DNA from: DASQDN01 sp035630195 | Lineage (GTDB): Bacteria; Acidobacteriota; Terriglobia; Bryobacterales; Bryobacteraceae | Length of the DNA stretch: 23,973 nt | Reading direction: 5' to 3' | NCBI GenBank assembly: GCA_035630195.1 | Contig: DASQLD010000244.1 | Span: 1-23,973, forward strand | Shown here: piece by piece, positions 8,130 through 16,027 of the stretch | Layout of the letters: every line of letters starts with the position of its first letter | Position numbering within the stretch: position 1 is the stretch's first letter | Position numbers and translations under genes: made by a program | Notes under the pieces: model-generated | What the model was told of the DNA's origin: nothing | Database searches by the model: none | Seen by the model: the letters and a program-made list of their open reading frames with translations, nothing else

Positions 8130-11125
8130 CAAAAGGTTTGTCCTATAGAAAAGAAGAACTGAAAATGACTCACTCTCTGCCGTGTACTTTGGCAAACTGA
8201 GGGCAGCTCCGAGATCGGACGGCTCGGATCGCATTGCAATAACTCGGTCGGCGTTCCGTTGAACCCTAGAAAGGACGGCGGATTGATACTGTACGCCAGA
8301 TCTCCTCGAATCGGTCCGATCGGTGTACGATACCGAATGCCGAAACCGACGGCGTGGACCATATAGTTGAAGTCGTTCAGATCTCGCTGACGTACACGGA
8401 ATGATAGGTCTGCCAGTCGGCTGTACACGTTCCCCATGTCATGAAACAGAACGCCACCTACATTGGAGCCTAGCAAAGGAAACCGCAACTCAACGTTATT
8501 GAAGAGCAGGGCATTCCCGCCGAGTGGAAAGCCGGTGGGCTGAGACGTCGGACCACCCGGCACTACCGCCTCGCCGGTGTCCCTCGGTCCAGCCTGATTA
8601 AAAGGAAACGCACGCAGCGAATCCGCGCCGCCGCCGAAGAAACGTTCAGGCAACGGGACAGACTGCTGCTCAGTGATGCCTGGAGGAGCTGAAAACGGCG
8701 CGATTACCCCGAATTGGGTTTGTCTTGCCAGCACGGTGTTTCGCGACACTCGGTGATATGTGGCATTGCGCAATAGAACGCGAGTGAAGTTTCTTTCTGA
8801 ACCAAGATACTTTGTCGCCAGGGCGATGTCGGCTGTGTTGAAAATGCCGCGCCGAGCATCAGCCGGATTGTCACGTCGATCCTGCGCAATGTTTCCGGAG
8901 ATCATGCCGAGTCGCACCGGTTGAACTAACTGCGGCACAAGCAAGACCGGAATGATAACGTTGTTGACATTGACACGACGATAGGTAAGTCGTCCCAGGA
9001 CCGTTGTCGCCTTCGAAATCCGTTGCGACAGTTGGACGGATGCTTCTTGCCGCTTAGAGCCGAAAGTACGTACGTTATACGAGTTTTCATAGAGCAGGGA
9101 GACCGTAAGGTTCCTGCCTTCTACATCTTGGTACCTCGGTGCGAGATAGCTGATGGATCCGAGTTTCTGCAGATTGGAGTAAATACCGCGCAGTGATACC
9201 GTGTGACCGCGACCTCGGAAATTGAGCCGGCTCAAGTTCAATGAGGCCTGCGGACTGAATCCTGTCGAACCCGCTGGACTCGCAAGACTGGAGGAACTCG
9301 GTTGCCCAAAGCGCGCGATCTGCGCGCCGAATCCTAGAGCGAGTGTGTAGCGATTCGCCTCTTCGAAGTTGTACAGAATATGTTTGTGACTCGTATCTCC
9401 TTCCGGATTCTCAACCGCCGTGTCGACACGCGCGAACACGCCCATGTCATAAAAGCGTCTTTGAATCTCCGATTGCTCAATAGGCGAAAGAGGATCTCCT
9501 GCCTTTAGCGTGATGCGCTTTGCAACCAGATTTTCCTTGGTTGTCTTCAATCCGCTTACGAGAACATCTCGGACAAACTGTCGCTCACCTTCCGTGATGT
9601 TGTAAACGATATTTACGTGGTGTTGAGTATCGGTGGGCTGCCAGGATGCGCGAAGATCCGCCTGCGGGTAGCCCTGCGAATAATACTGCGTGAGAATATA
9701 GCTTCTATCGGCAGCCATGTTGACTTCCGAGAATGGTTGACCCACCAATGACGCGAGATTCGCCTCCATTACCTCACGGTCGCCCTGCTGAATCCCATTC
9801 AACGTGACGCTGTCAACAATCCACTGCGGACCCTCTTCGACGACTACCGTCACCGACACGTCCCCAGTCTTACCGCCATTCCGATCGACAATAGAGGTTA
9901 CTTTCACATCCCGGAAGCCGTTCGCCTTATAAAGGTTGGCTATGTTCTCTTCGTCTTTCTTCCGAAACGCTTCGCTGTAGCGTCCATTGCGCAGGGTAAA
10001 CGATGCTGCCTGCATGAACATCCGCTCGCGCAGGTCCTCCTCTCGGAAGTAGTTGGCTCCAGTCAATGTTAGTGTGGCGAGCTTGTACCGCTGGCCCTGC
10101 GAGATGACATACTCGATCACGACTTCGTCGTTGGCCGGAGGTTTAGTTCGGAAATCGACATCGACATCGTAGTAGCCCTTGCTCTGGAAGTAGTCTCGCA
10201 GGTTTTTTGCGCCTTCTACCAATAGATCGTTGTCCACTGCGCGTTCCTGAAAAATTGGAACATAGCGTCTCAGAACGCGCTTCGAGACTTTGGCTTCCAC
10301 GGCCTGGACTTTGATCTTCGGACCGGGGTTGATTTCCACTTCCGGCTCGACAACACGTTCCTTCGGATCGTAGTTCAGCTTTCCGATCGTTGCGGTCGTC
10401 GTCAGGCGTTCCTGCTTCTGATACTTCTCCAGAATGCCCTGCACGCCTTCTCGCGTCCGCGCGCTCGTCACACGGCGCCATTTGCGGATGAAGGGCCATC
10501 GCCATCCTGTCGCTCGAACGATGGTGCTTTCCTTTAATTTGGTCTCGCCGCGAATGATCGGCATCTTGTAGCGTGCGCGCTTGCCCGGATCCACACGCAA
10601 CGTGATAAACACATTCTGTGCCTCTCCCGGGGAACCCACTTCCGGCGTAACCTTGGCTTCATACAAACCGTTCGATGAGAACAATCTGTCCATGCGACTC
10701 ATTGCCCGCTTCAGATCTTCCTCAAAAAACGGAGCGCCGAGCTGTAGCCGTGTCGTGCTGACGATCTCCCCGCGACTCGGTGGATCGTTCACCTTGCCTT
10801 CAACCGAAACTCCTCCCACAAAGCGCGCTGCTGTGCCAACGAAGCGTATGGTCACGCCCTCGCCAGATGGCTCAGCCTCCGCGACGACGTCTGCGAATCG
10901 GCCGGTAGCGAAAAGCCTGTCGATCGTGGACCCGATGTCCTCTGCGCGCAGGTTCTCGCCTACCTTTAAGACCGCGATTCGTTCCAGGTCGGAGGAATGC
11001 AGAATGCCCGCCGGAGAGTACTCGATGGCGGCAATCCGCCTGCCTATCAGCGCCGGACCCTGAGCTAGACAAACTTGCGAAAACACCACGAGCAATGTAA
11101 TTGCACTACGCAGCCAAAAGCGCAC
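8129..11125 (-). CDS. Omp85-family outer-membrane assembly protein (BamA/TamA-like) with about seven POTRA repeats
   Basis: 998 residues. The signal peptide MRFWLRSAITLLVVFSQVCLA is followed by periplasmic POTRA-like units at about 29-98, 102-180, 185-271, 271-346, 348-433, 435-515 and 517-590, each closing on a strand such as VDPGKRA, INPGPK, ISQGQRY, VEEGPQW or ITEGERQF. A C-terminal barrel of about 400 residues follows (592-998). GADSLRAF at 833-840 matches the loop-6 VRGF/Y motif, and the protein ends in Phe like other outer-membrane barrels. BamA has five POTRAs and TamA three, so the count is high. By family it inserts beta-barrel proteins into the outer membrane. The start is GTG 11125, with a stop 13 codons upstream and no good Shine-Dalgarno. 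It is the first gene of the operon with the SurA-like and TamB genes. Confidence 0.93.
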   Translation of the reverse strand: MRFWLRSAITLLVVFSQVCLAQGPALIGRRIAAIEYSPAGILHSSDLERIAVLKVGENLRAEDIGSTIDRLFATGRFADVVAEAEPSGEGVTIRFVGTAARFVGGVSVEGKVNDPPSRGEIVSTTRLQLGAPFFEEDLKRAMSRMDRLFSSNGLYEAKVTPEVGSPGEAQNVFITLRVDPGKRARYKMPIIRGETKLKESTIVRATGWRWPFIRKWRRVTSARTREGVQGILEKYQKQERLTTTATIGKLNYDPKERVVEPEVEINPGPKIKVQAVEAKVSKRVLRRYVPIFQERAVDNDLLVEGAKNLRDYFQSKGYYDVDVDFRTKPPANDEVVIEYVISQGQRYKLATLTLTGANYFREEDLRERMFMQAASFTLRNGRYSEAFRKKDEENIANLYKANGFRDVKVTSIVDRNGGKTGDVSVTVVVEEGPQWIVDSVTLNGIQQGDREVMEANLASLVGQPFSEVNMAADRSYILTQYYSQGYPQADLRASWQPTDTQHHVNIVYNITEGERQFVRDVLVSGLKTTKENLVAKRITLKAGDPLSPIEQSEIQRRFYDMGVFARVDTAVENPEGDTSHKHILYNFEEANRYTLALGFGAQIARFGQPSSSSLASPAGSTGFSPQASLNLSRLNFRGRGHTVSLRGIYSNLQKLGSISYLAPRYQDVEGRNLTVSLLYENSYNVRTFGSKRQEASVQLSQRISKATTVLGRLTYRRVNVNNVIIPVLLVPQLVQPVRLGMISGNIAQDRRDNPADARRGIFNTADIALATKYLGSERNFTRVLLRNATYHRVSRNTVLARQTQFGVIAPFSAPPGITEQQSVPLPERFFGGGADSLRAFPFNQAGPRDTGEAVVPGGPTSQPTGFPLGGNALLFNNVELRFPLLGSNVGGVLFHDMGNVYSRLADLSFRVRQRDLNDFNYMVHAVGFGIRYRTPIGPIRGDLAYSINPPSFLGFNGTPTELLQCDPSRPISELPSVCQSTRQRVSHFQFFFSIGQTF

Positions 11126-11446
11126 ACTGCTAGGACAGATTGCACGGTAAGTTGTTTCACGTTATCAAATGAATCCTGCTGATCACCGTTAGTAAACGAC
11201 CGGGACCGCAAAAATTGAACTGCGCGCCTCAGCGCCTTCACGCAGATTCGCCAGGGGCACGGCTCACGTCACCGTCCCCCCGTCCGGCGCGATGGCCGGC
11301 GTAGTGGCGTCGACACCAAAATTGGATCCTGCTGGAGCCATCAATGGTGTACCATGTCCGGCCGAACGCTTAATGCTCCGGGTACTTCTCGCCGTGTCAG
11401 TAGTTAAACGTTTTCCGCCGTTCTGCGGAATTCGGTCCCACTATGC
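11126..11446. other. Intergenic region between the Omp85 operon and a decayed enolase-superfamily gene
   Basis: About 320 bp without a recognisable gene. It must hold the leftward promoter of the Omp85 operon. The best pair I can find on the minus strand is TTCAAT-17-TTTACT near 11180-11210, which is too weak to annotate. An open frame on the plus strand from 11292 runs into the enolase remnant, but its first 50 or so residues resemble nothing I know. Confidence 0.5.
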
Positions 11447-11789
11447 TCCTGCGCACTTGCGATCGGCGCTCGACACGATGCTTTGTTTGCGAGTGGTAGT
11501 CCCGAACCTTTGTTTGCCGCACGCGCATTATCACCATTTGAAGCATCTGAACCACGACATTATCGAAGGCGGCTTGATACCCTATGAATGCGGCGCGATT
11601 CGCGTGCCAGACGGATCGGGTTTAGGTGTCCGCCTCCATCGCGATAAGCTCTGTGAATACAGAGAGTTGTACCAGCGGCTCGGCAGCTACCCATGATCAG
11701 GATCCCTTGCGGCCGGCTTGGCTCCGATCATTCCGAAGGACCGCTGGGCGGACCCAAAGGACTATACATGCCCGAAGATACCGTGTTGA
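11447..11789 (+). pseudogene. C-terminal remnant of an enolase-superfamily (mandelate racemase/sugar-acid dehydratase) gene
   Basis: In one frame, LDTMLCLRVVVPNLCLP, HAHYHHL, DIIEGGLIPYECGAIRVPDG and SGLGVRLHRDKL follow each other. They match the end of the enolase C-terminal barrel (LATMLHL..VVPNL..HYHHL..DDII.GG..P...G...VPDGPGLGVELD). The frame stops at TGA 11694-11696, but the same frame afterwards reads APIIPKDRWADPKDY, a familiar tail of these enzymes. Between the two, the next frame reads YDQDPLRPAW-like residues (DQDPLRPAW), which suggests two compensating small indels. Upstream of about 11470 the similarity shifts frame (LAIGA) and then vanishes, so the N-terminal lid and most of the barrel are gone. 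The piece ends at TGA 11787-11789, inside the following gene. The pattern shows decay; the exact enzyme class is uncertain. Confidence 0.72.
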
Positions 11790-13015
11790 AATTTGACGAA
11801 CACAATACCGACGCGCTGCTCCATGCAATCGACGAAGCAGTAAACGGGACGCCGGTATTCGATATTCACACGCACTTGTCGCCGCCTGAGTTTGGCGAAC
11901 TTTGCCTCTGGGGAATCGACGAACTGGTCCGCTATCACTACCTCATTGCGGAGCTGTTTCGTTCGAATCCGATCAAGCCGGAGCAATACTGGGGGATGAC
12001 TAAGGAGCAGCAAGCCGACATTATCTGGGATACGTTGTTTGTTCGGAATACACCCGTTTCAGAGGCGTGCAGAGGCGTTGTGTGTGTCATGAGCGCTCTC
12101 GGTCTCGATCCGGGCGCCAGCACTCTGAAGGATGCGCGCGAGTACTTTCGCTCTGTCAGTGTTGAAGATCACATTACGAATGTGTTCGAGATTGCGAATG
12201 TCTCCCAGGTTGTGATGACGAACGATCCCTTCCATCCAAGGGAATCGAAAGTTTGGAAAGGGTCAGGCCGCCAGGATGAACGGTTTCATGCGGCGCTGCG
12301 TATGGACCCGCTCATCAACGATTGGGATAACATCGCTAAGCGCGAAGGTTTTGCGAACGCTGCGGCGGCGCGGAAGTTTCTCGATGAATGGATTGCACGG
12401 ATGAATCCGTTGTATATGGCGGTGTCGCTACCGTATGACTTCCTTTATCCTGAGAACTCGCCGCGTTCGATGGTTCTTCGCGATGTTGTGATACCGACCG
12501 CCAAGGCTCATAATCTTCCGTTCGCAATGATGATTGGGGTAAAGCGTCAGATAAACCCGCTGCTTGGCGATGCGGGCGACAGCGTGGCTCGGGCCAATCT
12601 CTCCTCGGTTGAGCAGATCTGCCGCGAGAACCCGGACAACAAATTTCTCGTGACCGTGTTGTCTCGCGAGAATCAGCACGAGTTGTGCGTGATTGCGCGC
12701 AAATTTGGGAACTTAATGCCGTTTGGCTGCTGGTGGTTTTTGAACAACCCATCGATCATCGCGGAAATCACGGCGGAGCGCCTGGAAATGCTTGGCACGA
12801 GTTTCATCCCACAGCATTCGGATGCGCGCGTACTGGAGCAAGTGATTTACAAGTGGACGCACTCTCGCCGTATCATTGCCGACATTCTGTTCAACCAATA
12901 CATGGAGCTGACGCTTGACGGTTTTCCGTTGACCTCGCAGCATATCCGGCGCGATGTGGAGAAGCTTTACTCGGGTAACTTCGAGTCGCTGGTGGGAATC
13001 GGATCAGGCAGTTAA
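11768..13015 (+). CDS. Glucuronate-isomerase-like (UxaC-type) amidohydrolase
   Basis: 415 residues. The metal-binding HxH is at 34-36 in VFDIHTHLSP. Other UxaC-like parts are ALRMDPLIN (177-184), VTVLSRENQHE (295-305), FGCWWFLNNP (319-328) and HSDAR with Asp352, the expected metal-ligand position. UxaC enzymes isomerise uronates to fructuronate or tagaturonate. However, the segment that in UxaC reads QLHxGxxR is AMMIGVKRQ here (about 253-261), so a conserved His is replaced by Met and activity may differ. I chose ATG 11768, preceded by AAAGGA at 11756-11761. The upstream ATG at 11693 lies in the enolase remnant and would add 25 unrelated residues. Neighbouring enolase debris suggests a sugar-acid catabolic locus. 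The stop is 13 bp from the convergent LRR pseudogene. Confidence 0.78.
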   Translation: MPEDTVLKFDEHNTDALLHAIDEAVNGTPVFDIHTHLSPPEFGELCLWGIDELVRYHYLIAELFRSNPIKPEQYWGMTKEQQADIIWDTLFVRNTPVSEACRGVVCVMSALGLDPGASTLKDAREYFRSVSVEDHITNVFEIANVSQVVMTNDPFHPRESKVWKGSGRQDERFHAALRMDPLINDWDNIAKREGFANAAAARKFLDEWIARMNPLYMAVSLPYDFLYPENSPRSMVLRDVVIPTAKAHNLPFAMMIGVKRQINPLLGDAGDSVARANLSSVEQICRENPDNKFLVTVLSRENQHELCVIARKFGNLMPFGCWWFLNNPSIIAEITAERLEMLGTSFIPQHSDARVLEQVIYKWTHSRRIIADILFNQYMELTLDGFPLTSQHIRRDVEKLYSGNFESLVGIGSGS

Positions 13016-13028
13016 GCGCGTATCTTCT

Positions 13029-13709
13029 TCAGACTTGACTTCCCTGAACTTGGCAACCATAACACGCGGCAATCGGGAGTCGCTTCAGGCCTTCCAGTTG
13101 ATCGAGCGTGGTGTCGCCAATGCTCGTATCGCCGAGATTTAGTTCTTCAAGGCTCTTCATCGCAAGAAGATGGGTTGAGTAATAGCTGCGATCAAACTCG
13201 ATGTTGACGTCGGTTAGCATCAGGCCCCATCGTCCGGGATTCGTGCGTTGCGAGCCGTTCACATCGAGATGTTTCAAGGCAGGCAACGACCTGAGAAGCG
13301 GCACCGCTAAGCCACTCATCTTGTCGCCGCCGATGTGGAGTTCTTCTAACGCCAAAGCATCGAGTCCATCGTCGTTAACGCGGCTGAAGCCCACATCGAG
13401 AACTTTCAGCTTCTTCATGCCGAACACATGCTCGAACACACGCTTGTCACTTCGGACTTGCAAGATGCCAATTTCCTCCACATGTTCAGTCTTCGATTCG
13501 GCGCGCGAATTCCGGCAGATGGAGCTCACGCAAGGCAGTGAGCTTCGCGACGGCTTCCATGTGCGCAGGGTGCATGTTCGTGCTGATGAGGTTTAGCACT
13601 CCGATACGGAAATCTTTGTCAGGTAACTGCGCGACCTCGCGATCCGCCTCTGCTGCTGACAGGACGGATAGGCTGAAGAGTGCTCGAGAATGCTTGGATT
13701 CACCAACAT
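13029..13709 (-). pseudogene. Frameshifted leucine-rich-repeat exported protein gene
   Basis: ATG 13709 opens MLVNPSIL in one frame. The next frame continues as the rest of a signal peptide and an LRR start: ALFSLSVLSAAEADREV, then LPDKDFRIGVLNL and LTALRELHLPEF, until TGA 13486-13488. LRR sequence then resumes in the original frame from about 13500: MKKLKVLDVGFSRVNDDGL, LPALKHLDVNG and MKSLEELNLGDTSIGD. It ends abruptly at 13029. Two compensating indels (near 13690 and near 13500) therefore break the gene, and neither frame alone encodes the whole. Proteins of this LRR type are exported and mediate binding; their function is unknown. The ATG lies 5 nt after the stop of the acylase gene, so it was once co-translated with it. 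Sequencing errors are an alternative explanation, though two would be needed. Confidence 0.7.
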
Positions 13710-13714
13710 TCTCT

Positions 13715-15964
13715 TCAACGATAGCTCACCTTCTGTTTCCTCGAGGCTTTACTCGCTGGTATCAGATGCAGTCGTTCCGCGGTCACTGCCTCCACCGCTT
13801 TGCGGGAGAATGCCATCGGATGATAGCGGCCTTCCGACCATGGCTTGGCCAGGTCGCTGTAGTGTGGACTCTCGGGATTTCCCGACTCCCCAGGCGTGTT
13901 GGTCATGATCGACTTATCCCAATCGCTCACATCGATGATCTGCCGGTAGGAGGCTCCCGCTGTCTGAATGAAACTGGGTCCGGAAGTAGCATTGACGGTG
14001 TTTCCGTCACCCGGCCGCGCGAAGGCTCCGGCTCCGGGAACGCCGGGGACGGGATGGCGAAACTGAACTTGATGCAGCCGGCCCCACGACCACGACTGCC
14101 GGTCCTGGCCGAGGCGCTTGTCCAATTCTAGAAGCGTCATTTCAAGTGAGTCTTGCAACGCCTTGCTGTCGGGTTCGAGCTCGAGCTTGTCGAGTGTTGT
14201 CTGAAGGTCGACACGCGCTCCGAGCTTCGGACCGAATATGGCCGTGGGCAACTTCGCGATCCAGACCTCGTAAATTGCGGCCTCCGCGGAGCCAGATCGA
14301 AGGGCAGCATCCCAGGAACAGAGCTGCTTTACCACTTGAGCCAGTTTGTCGGGCGCCTGCCACCTTCTGAGGATGGCTTGGAATCGCTTCGCTGGCAATG
14401 AAGTGACGTCGTTCTGCATGCGCTCGAAATCGGCGGTGGTGAACTTCTTGGCCGAGGTGAGAAGTTCCTTGATTCGTTGAAAGCGGAACGGCAGAGCCCA
14501 TTCATAGCCCAGGGGAATTTTATAGCCAGGCGGCAGAATATTGTGGTTCGCAGTTGCGATGAAATGTTCGCGTGGGTTGTAGACGAATGGCAGTTCTCGC
14601 GCGTCGCGGAAACCTTTCCACTCAAACTCGCCGCTGTCTCCGGGGACAGGAAAGAGCCCGAACCAATTCTCGCGGATCGGCGCAAGGCCGGATGCTTGCC
14701 AACCAATGTTTCCGTCCATATCAGCGTACACAAGGTTTTCGCTTGGGACTTTATATCGCCGCAGACCACTTCGAAATTCATTCCAGTTGCGAGCGCGCAT
14801 TAATGACAAGGCAGCAAGATACCCGGCCGTGCCAGGCTCGGCGCCGACCCAACGGATGGCGTATGCTCGATTTTTACCGCGGTCTTCGTGAATAATCGGA
14901 CCGTGGAGCGTATACCGCAACACAATCTCTTCTGGTGTCGTTCGGCCCTTGACGTTCACGCGATCGCGCACAATTGTAAATTTCCGCCATGACCCTTTGT
15001 AGAGGTATTCGTCGGAATTCGACGGATTGATCTTCTCGACATACAGGTCGCCTTGATCGATGCCCACGATTGTGAAGCCGAAAGCGATGCGGTCATTATG
15101 ACCGAGCGCAATTCCGGGCAGCGCGGGTTCACCTGCTCCTAAAGCGTTCCAGCCGGGCGCGACAAGATGCACGGTTCTTCGCAGAGACGGCAGTTGGACC
15201 GGCCTGTGCGGATCGTTGGCTAGAATCGGTTTGCCCGACTGAGTCATGGAACCGTCGACGACCCAGTTATTGCTGCCTTGCTCGGCGAACCTTGCAGGCC
15301 CAATGGCGGCGTTGAAGTCGTTCAAGATCTCTGGCGAGACATCCTGGAGGTCGAGGCCGCGCGGTATTTCGAGAGGAACGACGGGATCGGGCGCGAGGTA
15401 TTTATTAAGCGTTGGTAGCCCGAAACGTCTGGCATCCTGGGCTCTGGCGACTTCGCGCGCGATGTTTCGTGTCATTAGCAAGCCGGCTACCCGCGCTACG
15501 CAGTCTTCTGGAGACCATAAGCCTGCATCATAACCAGCCAATCGAAATTCAAGCGGCCGCTTTCCCTTTAGCGAAATAATGTATGCATTGATGCCTGCAG
15601 TAAACGCGGTCGCAATGGCTTTGGTCTCCGGTCCATAACTCTGCCATTCGACTTCCCAGTCCCCGCGATACTGGACTGCGCGAGCGATGCGATCGCGTCC
15701 CAGCGCTGAAGGACCTAGCACCTCCGCGAGCTTCCCAGTGCCTATTCGACGCCAAAGATCGATCTGCCAAAGCCGGTCGAGTGCAGCCATGTAGCCTTGT
15801 GCGAAAAATAGATCCTGTGTGTTTCGCGCATAAATATGAGGAACTCCCCAGCGATCGCGCAGCACTTCGACAGGCTGGCGAAGGCCGGGAACCGAGATGC
15901 GTTCCGCGGGAAGCAAACCACAGGCAAGCAGGAAGATCAGAGCGCGCCACACGCGTCGCATCAT
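13715..15964 (-). CDS. Penicillin-acylase-family Ntn hydrolase, exported
   Basis: 749 residues. The signal peptide is MMRRVWRALIFLLACGLLPA. The alpha-chain part has VLRDRWGVPHIYA and FAQGYMAALDRLWQIDLWRR, classic for the family. The precursor is expected to cleave itself before Ser231 in EQG/SNNWVVDG, which becomes the N-terminal nucleophile of the beta chain. ANDPH (245-249) and ALGHNDRIAFGFT follow, as in active members. By family it hydrolyses amide bonds of acylated substrates (beta-lactam side chains, acyl-homoserine lactones, N-acyl amino acids) in the periplasm; which one is not readable here. ATG 15964 and ATG 15961 are both possible, with AGGA just upstream. It is divergent from the AtuA gene and followed after 5 nt by the LRR pseudogene. 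Confidence 0.92.
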   Translation of the reverse strand: MMRRVWRALIFLLACGLLPAERISVPGLRQPVEVLRDRWGVPHIYARNTQDLFFAQGYMAALDRLWQIDLWRRIGTGKLAEVLGPSALGRDRIARAVQYRGDWEVEWQSYGPETKAIATAFTAGINAYIISLKGKRPLEFRLAGYDAGLWSPEDCVARVAGLLMTRNIAREVARAQDARRFGLPTLNKYLAPDPVVPLEIPRGLDLQDVSPEILNDFNAAIGPARFAEQGSNNWVVDGSMTQSGKPILANDPHRPVQLPSLRRTVHLVAPGWNALGAGEPALPGIALGHNDRIAFGFTIVGIDQGDLYVEKINPSNSDEYLYKGSWRKFTIVRDRVNVKGRTTPEEIVLRYTLHGPIIHEDRGKNRAYAIRWVGAEPGTAGYLAALSLMRARNWNEFRSGLRRYKVPSENLVYADMDGNIGWQASGLAPIRENWFGLFPVPGDSGEFEWKGFRDARELPFVYNPREHFIATANHNILPPGYKIPLGYEWALPFRFQRIKELLTSAKKFTTADFERMQNDVTSLPAKRFQAILRRWQAPDKLAQVVKQLCSWDAALRSGSAEAAIYEVWIAKLPTAIFGPKLGARVDLQTTLDKLELEPDSKALQDSLEMTLLELDKRLGQDRQSWSWGRLHQVQFRHPVPGVPGAGAFARPGDGNTVNATSGPSFIQTAGASYRQIIDVSDWDKSIMTNTPGESGNPESPHYSDLAKPWSEGRYHPMAFSRKAVEAVTAERLHLIPASKASRKQKVSYR

Positions 15965-16010
15965 ATCCTAAGTAAACTGCGGATCGCCGGATCTCCAATG
16001 TTATTGTGAG

Positions 16011-16027
16011 TTCGGATATGATCCGAA
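16011..16027 (+). promoter_or_regulatory. Perfect inverted repeat with a start codon as its loop
   Basis: TTCGGAT (16011-16017) is exactly inverted as ATCCGAA (16021-16027), and the three loop bases 16018-16020 are the ATG of the AtuA-family gene. As RNA this would put the start codon in a tight hairpin loop. As DNA it is a 17-bp palindrome in the 53-bp divergent region shared with the acylase gene, so it could be an operator. The structure is visible; either role is inference. Confidence 0.55.

Noticed and set aside
11269..11310. VPPSG-like residues suggesting an N-terminal piece of glycolytic enolase
   Set aside because: Too short, and the following residues do not continue the enolase pattern; probably chance.
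11292..11696. 134-residue plus-strand ORF as an intact small gene
   Set aside because: Its second half is a truncated enolase C-terminal domain and the matching tail continues past its stop, so it is debris and not a small protein gene.
13538..14131. 197-residue plus-strand open frame
   Set aside because: Antisense to the acylase C-terminus and the LRR remnant; composition is shadow-like.
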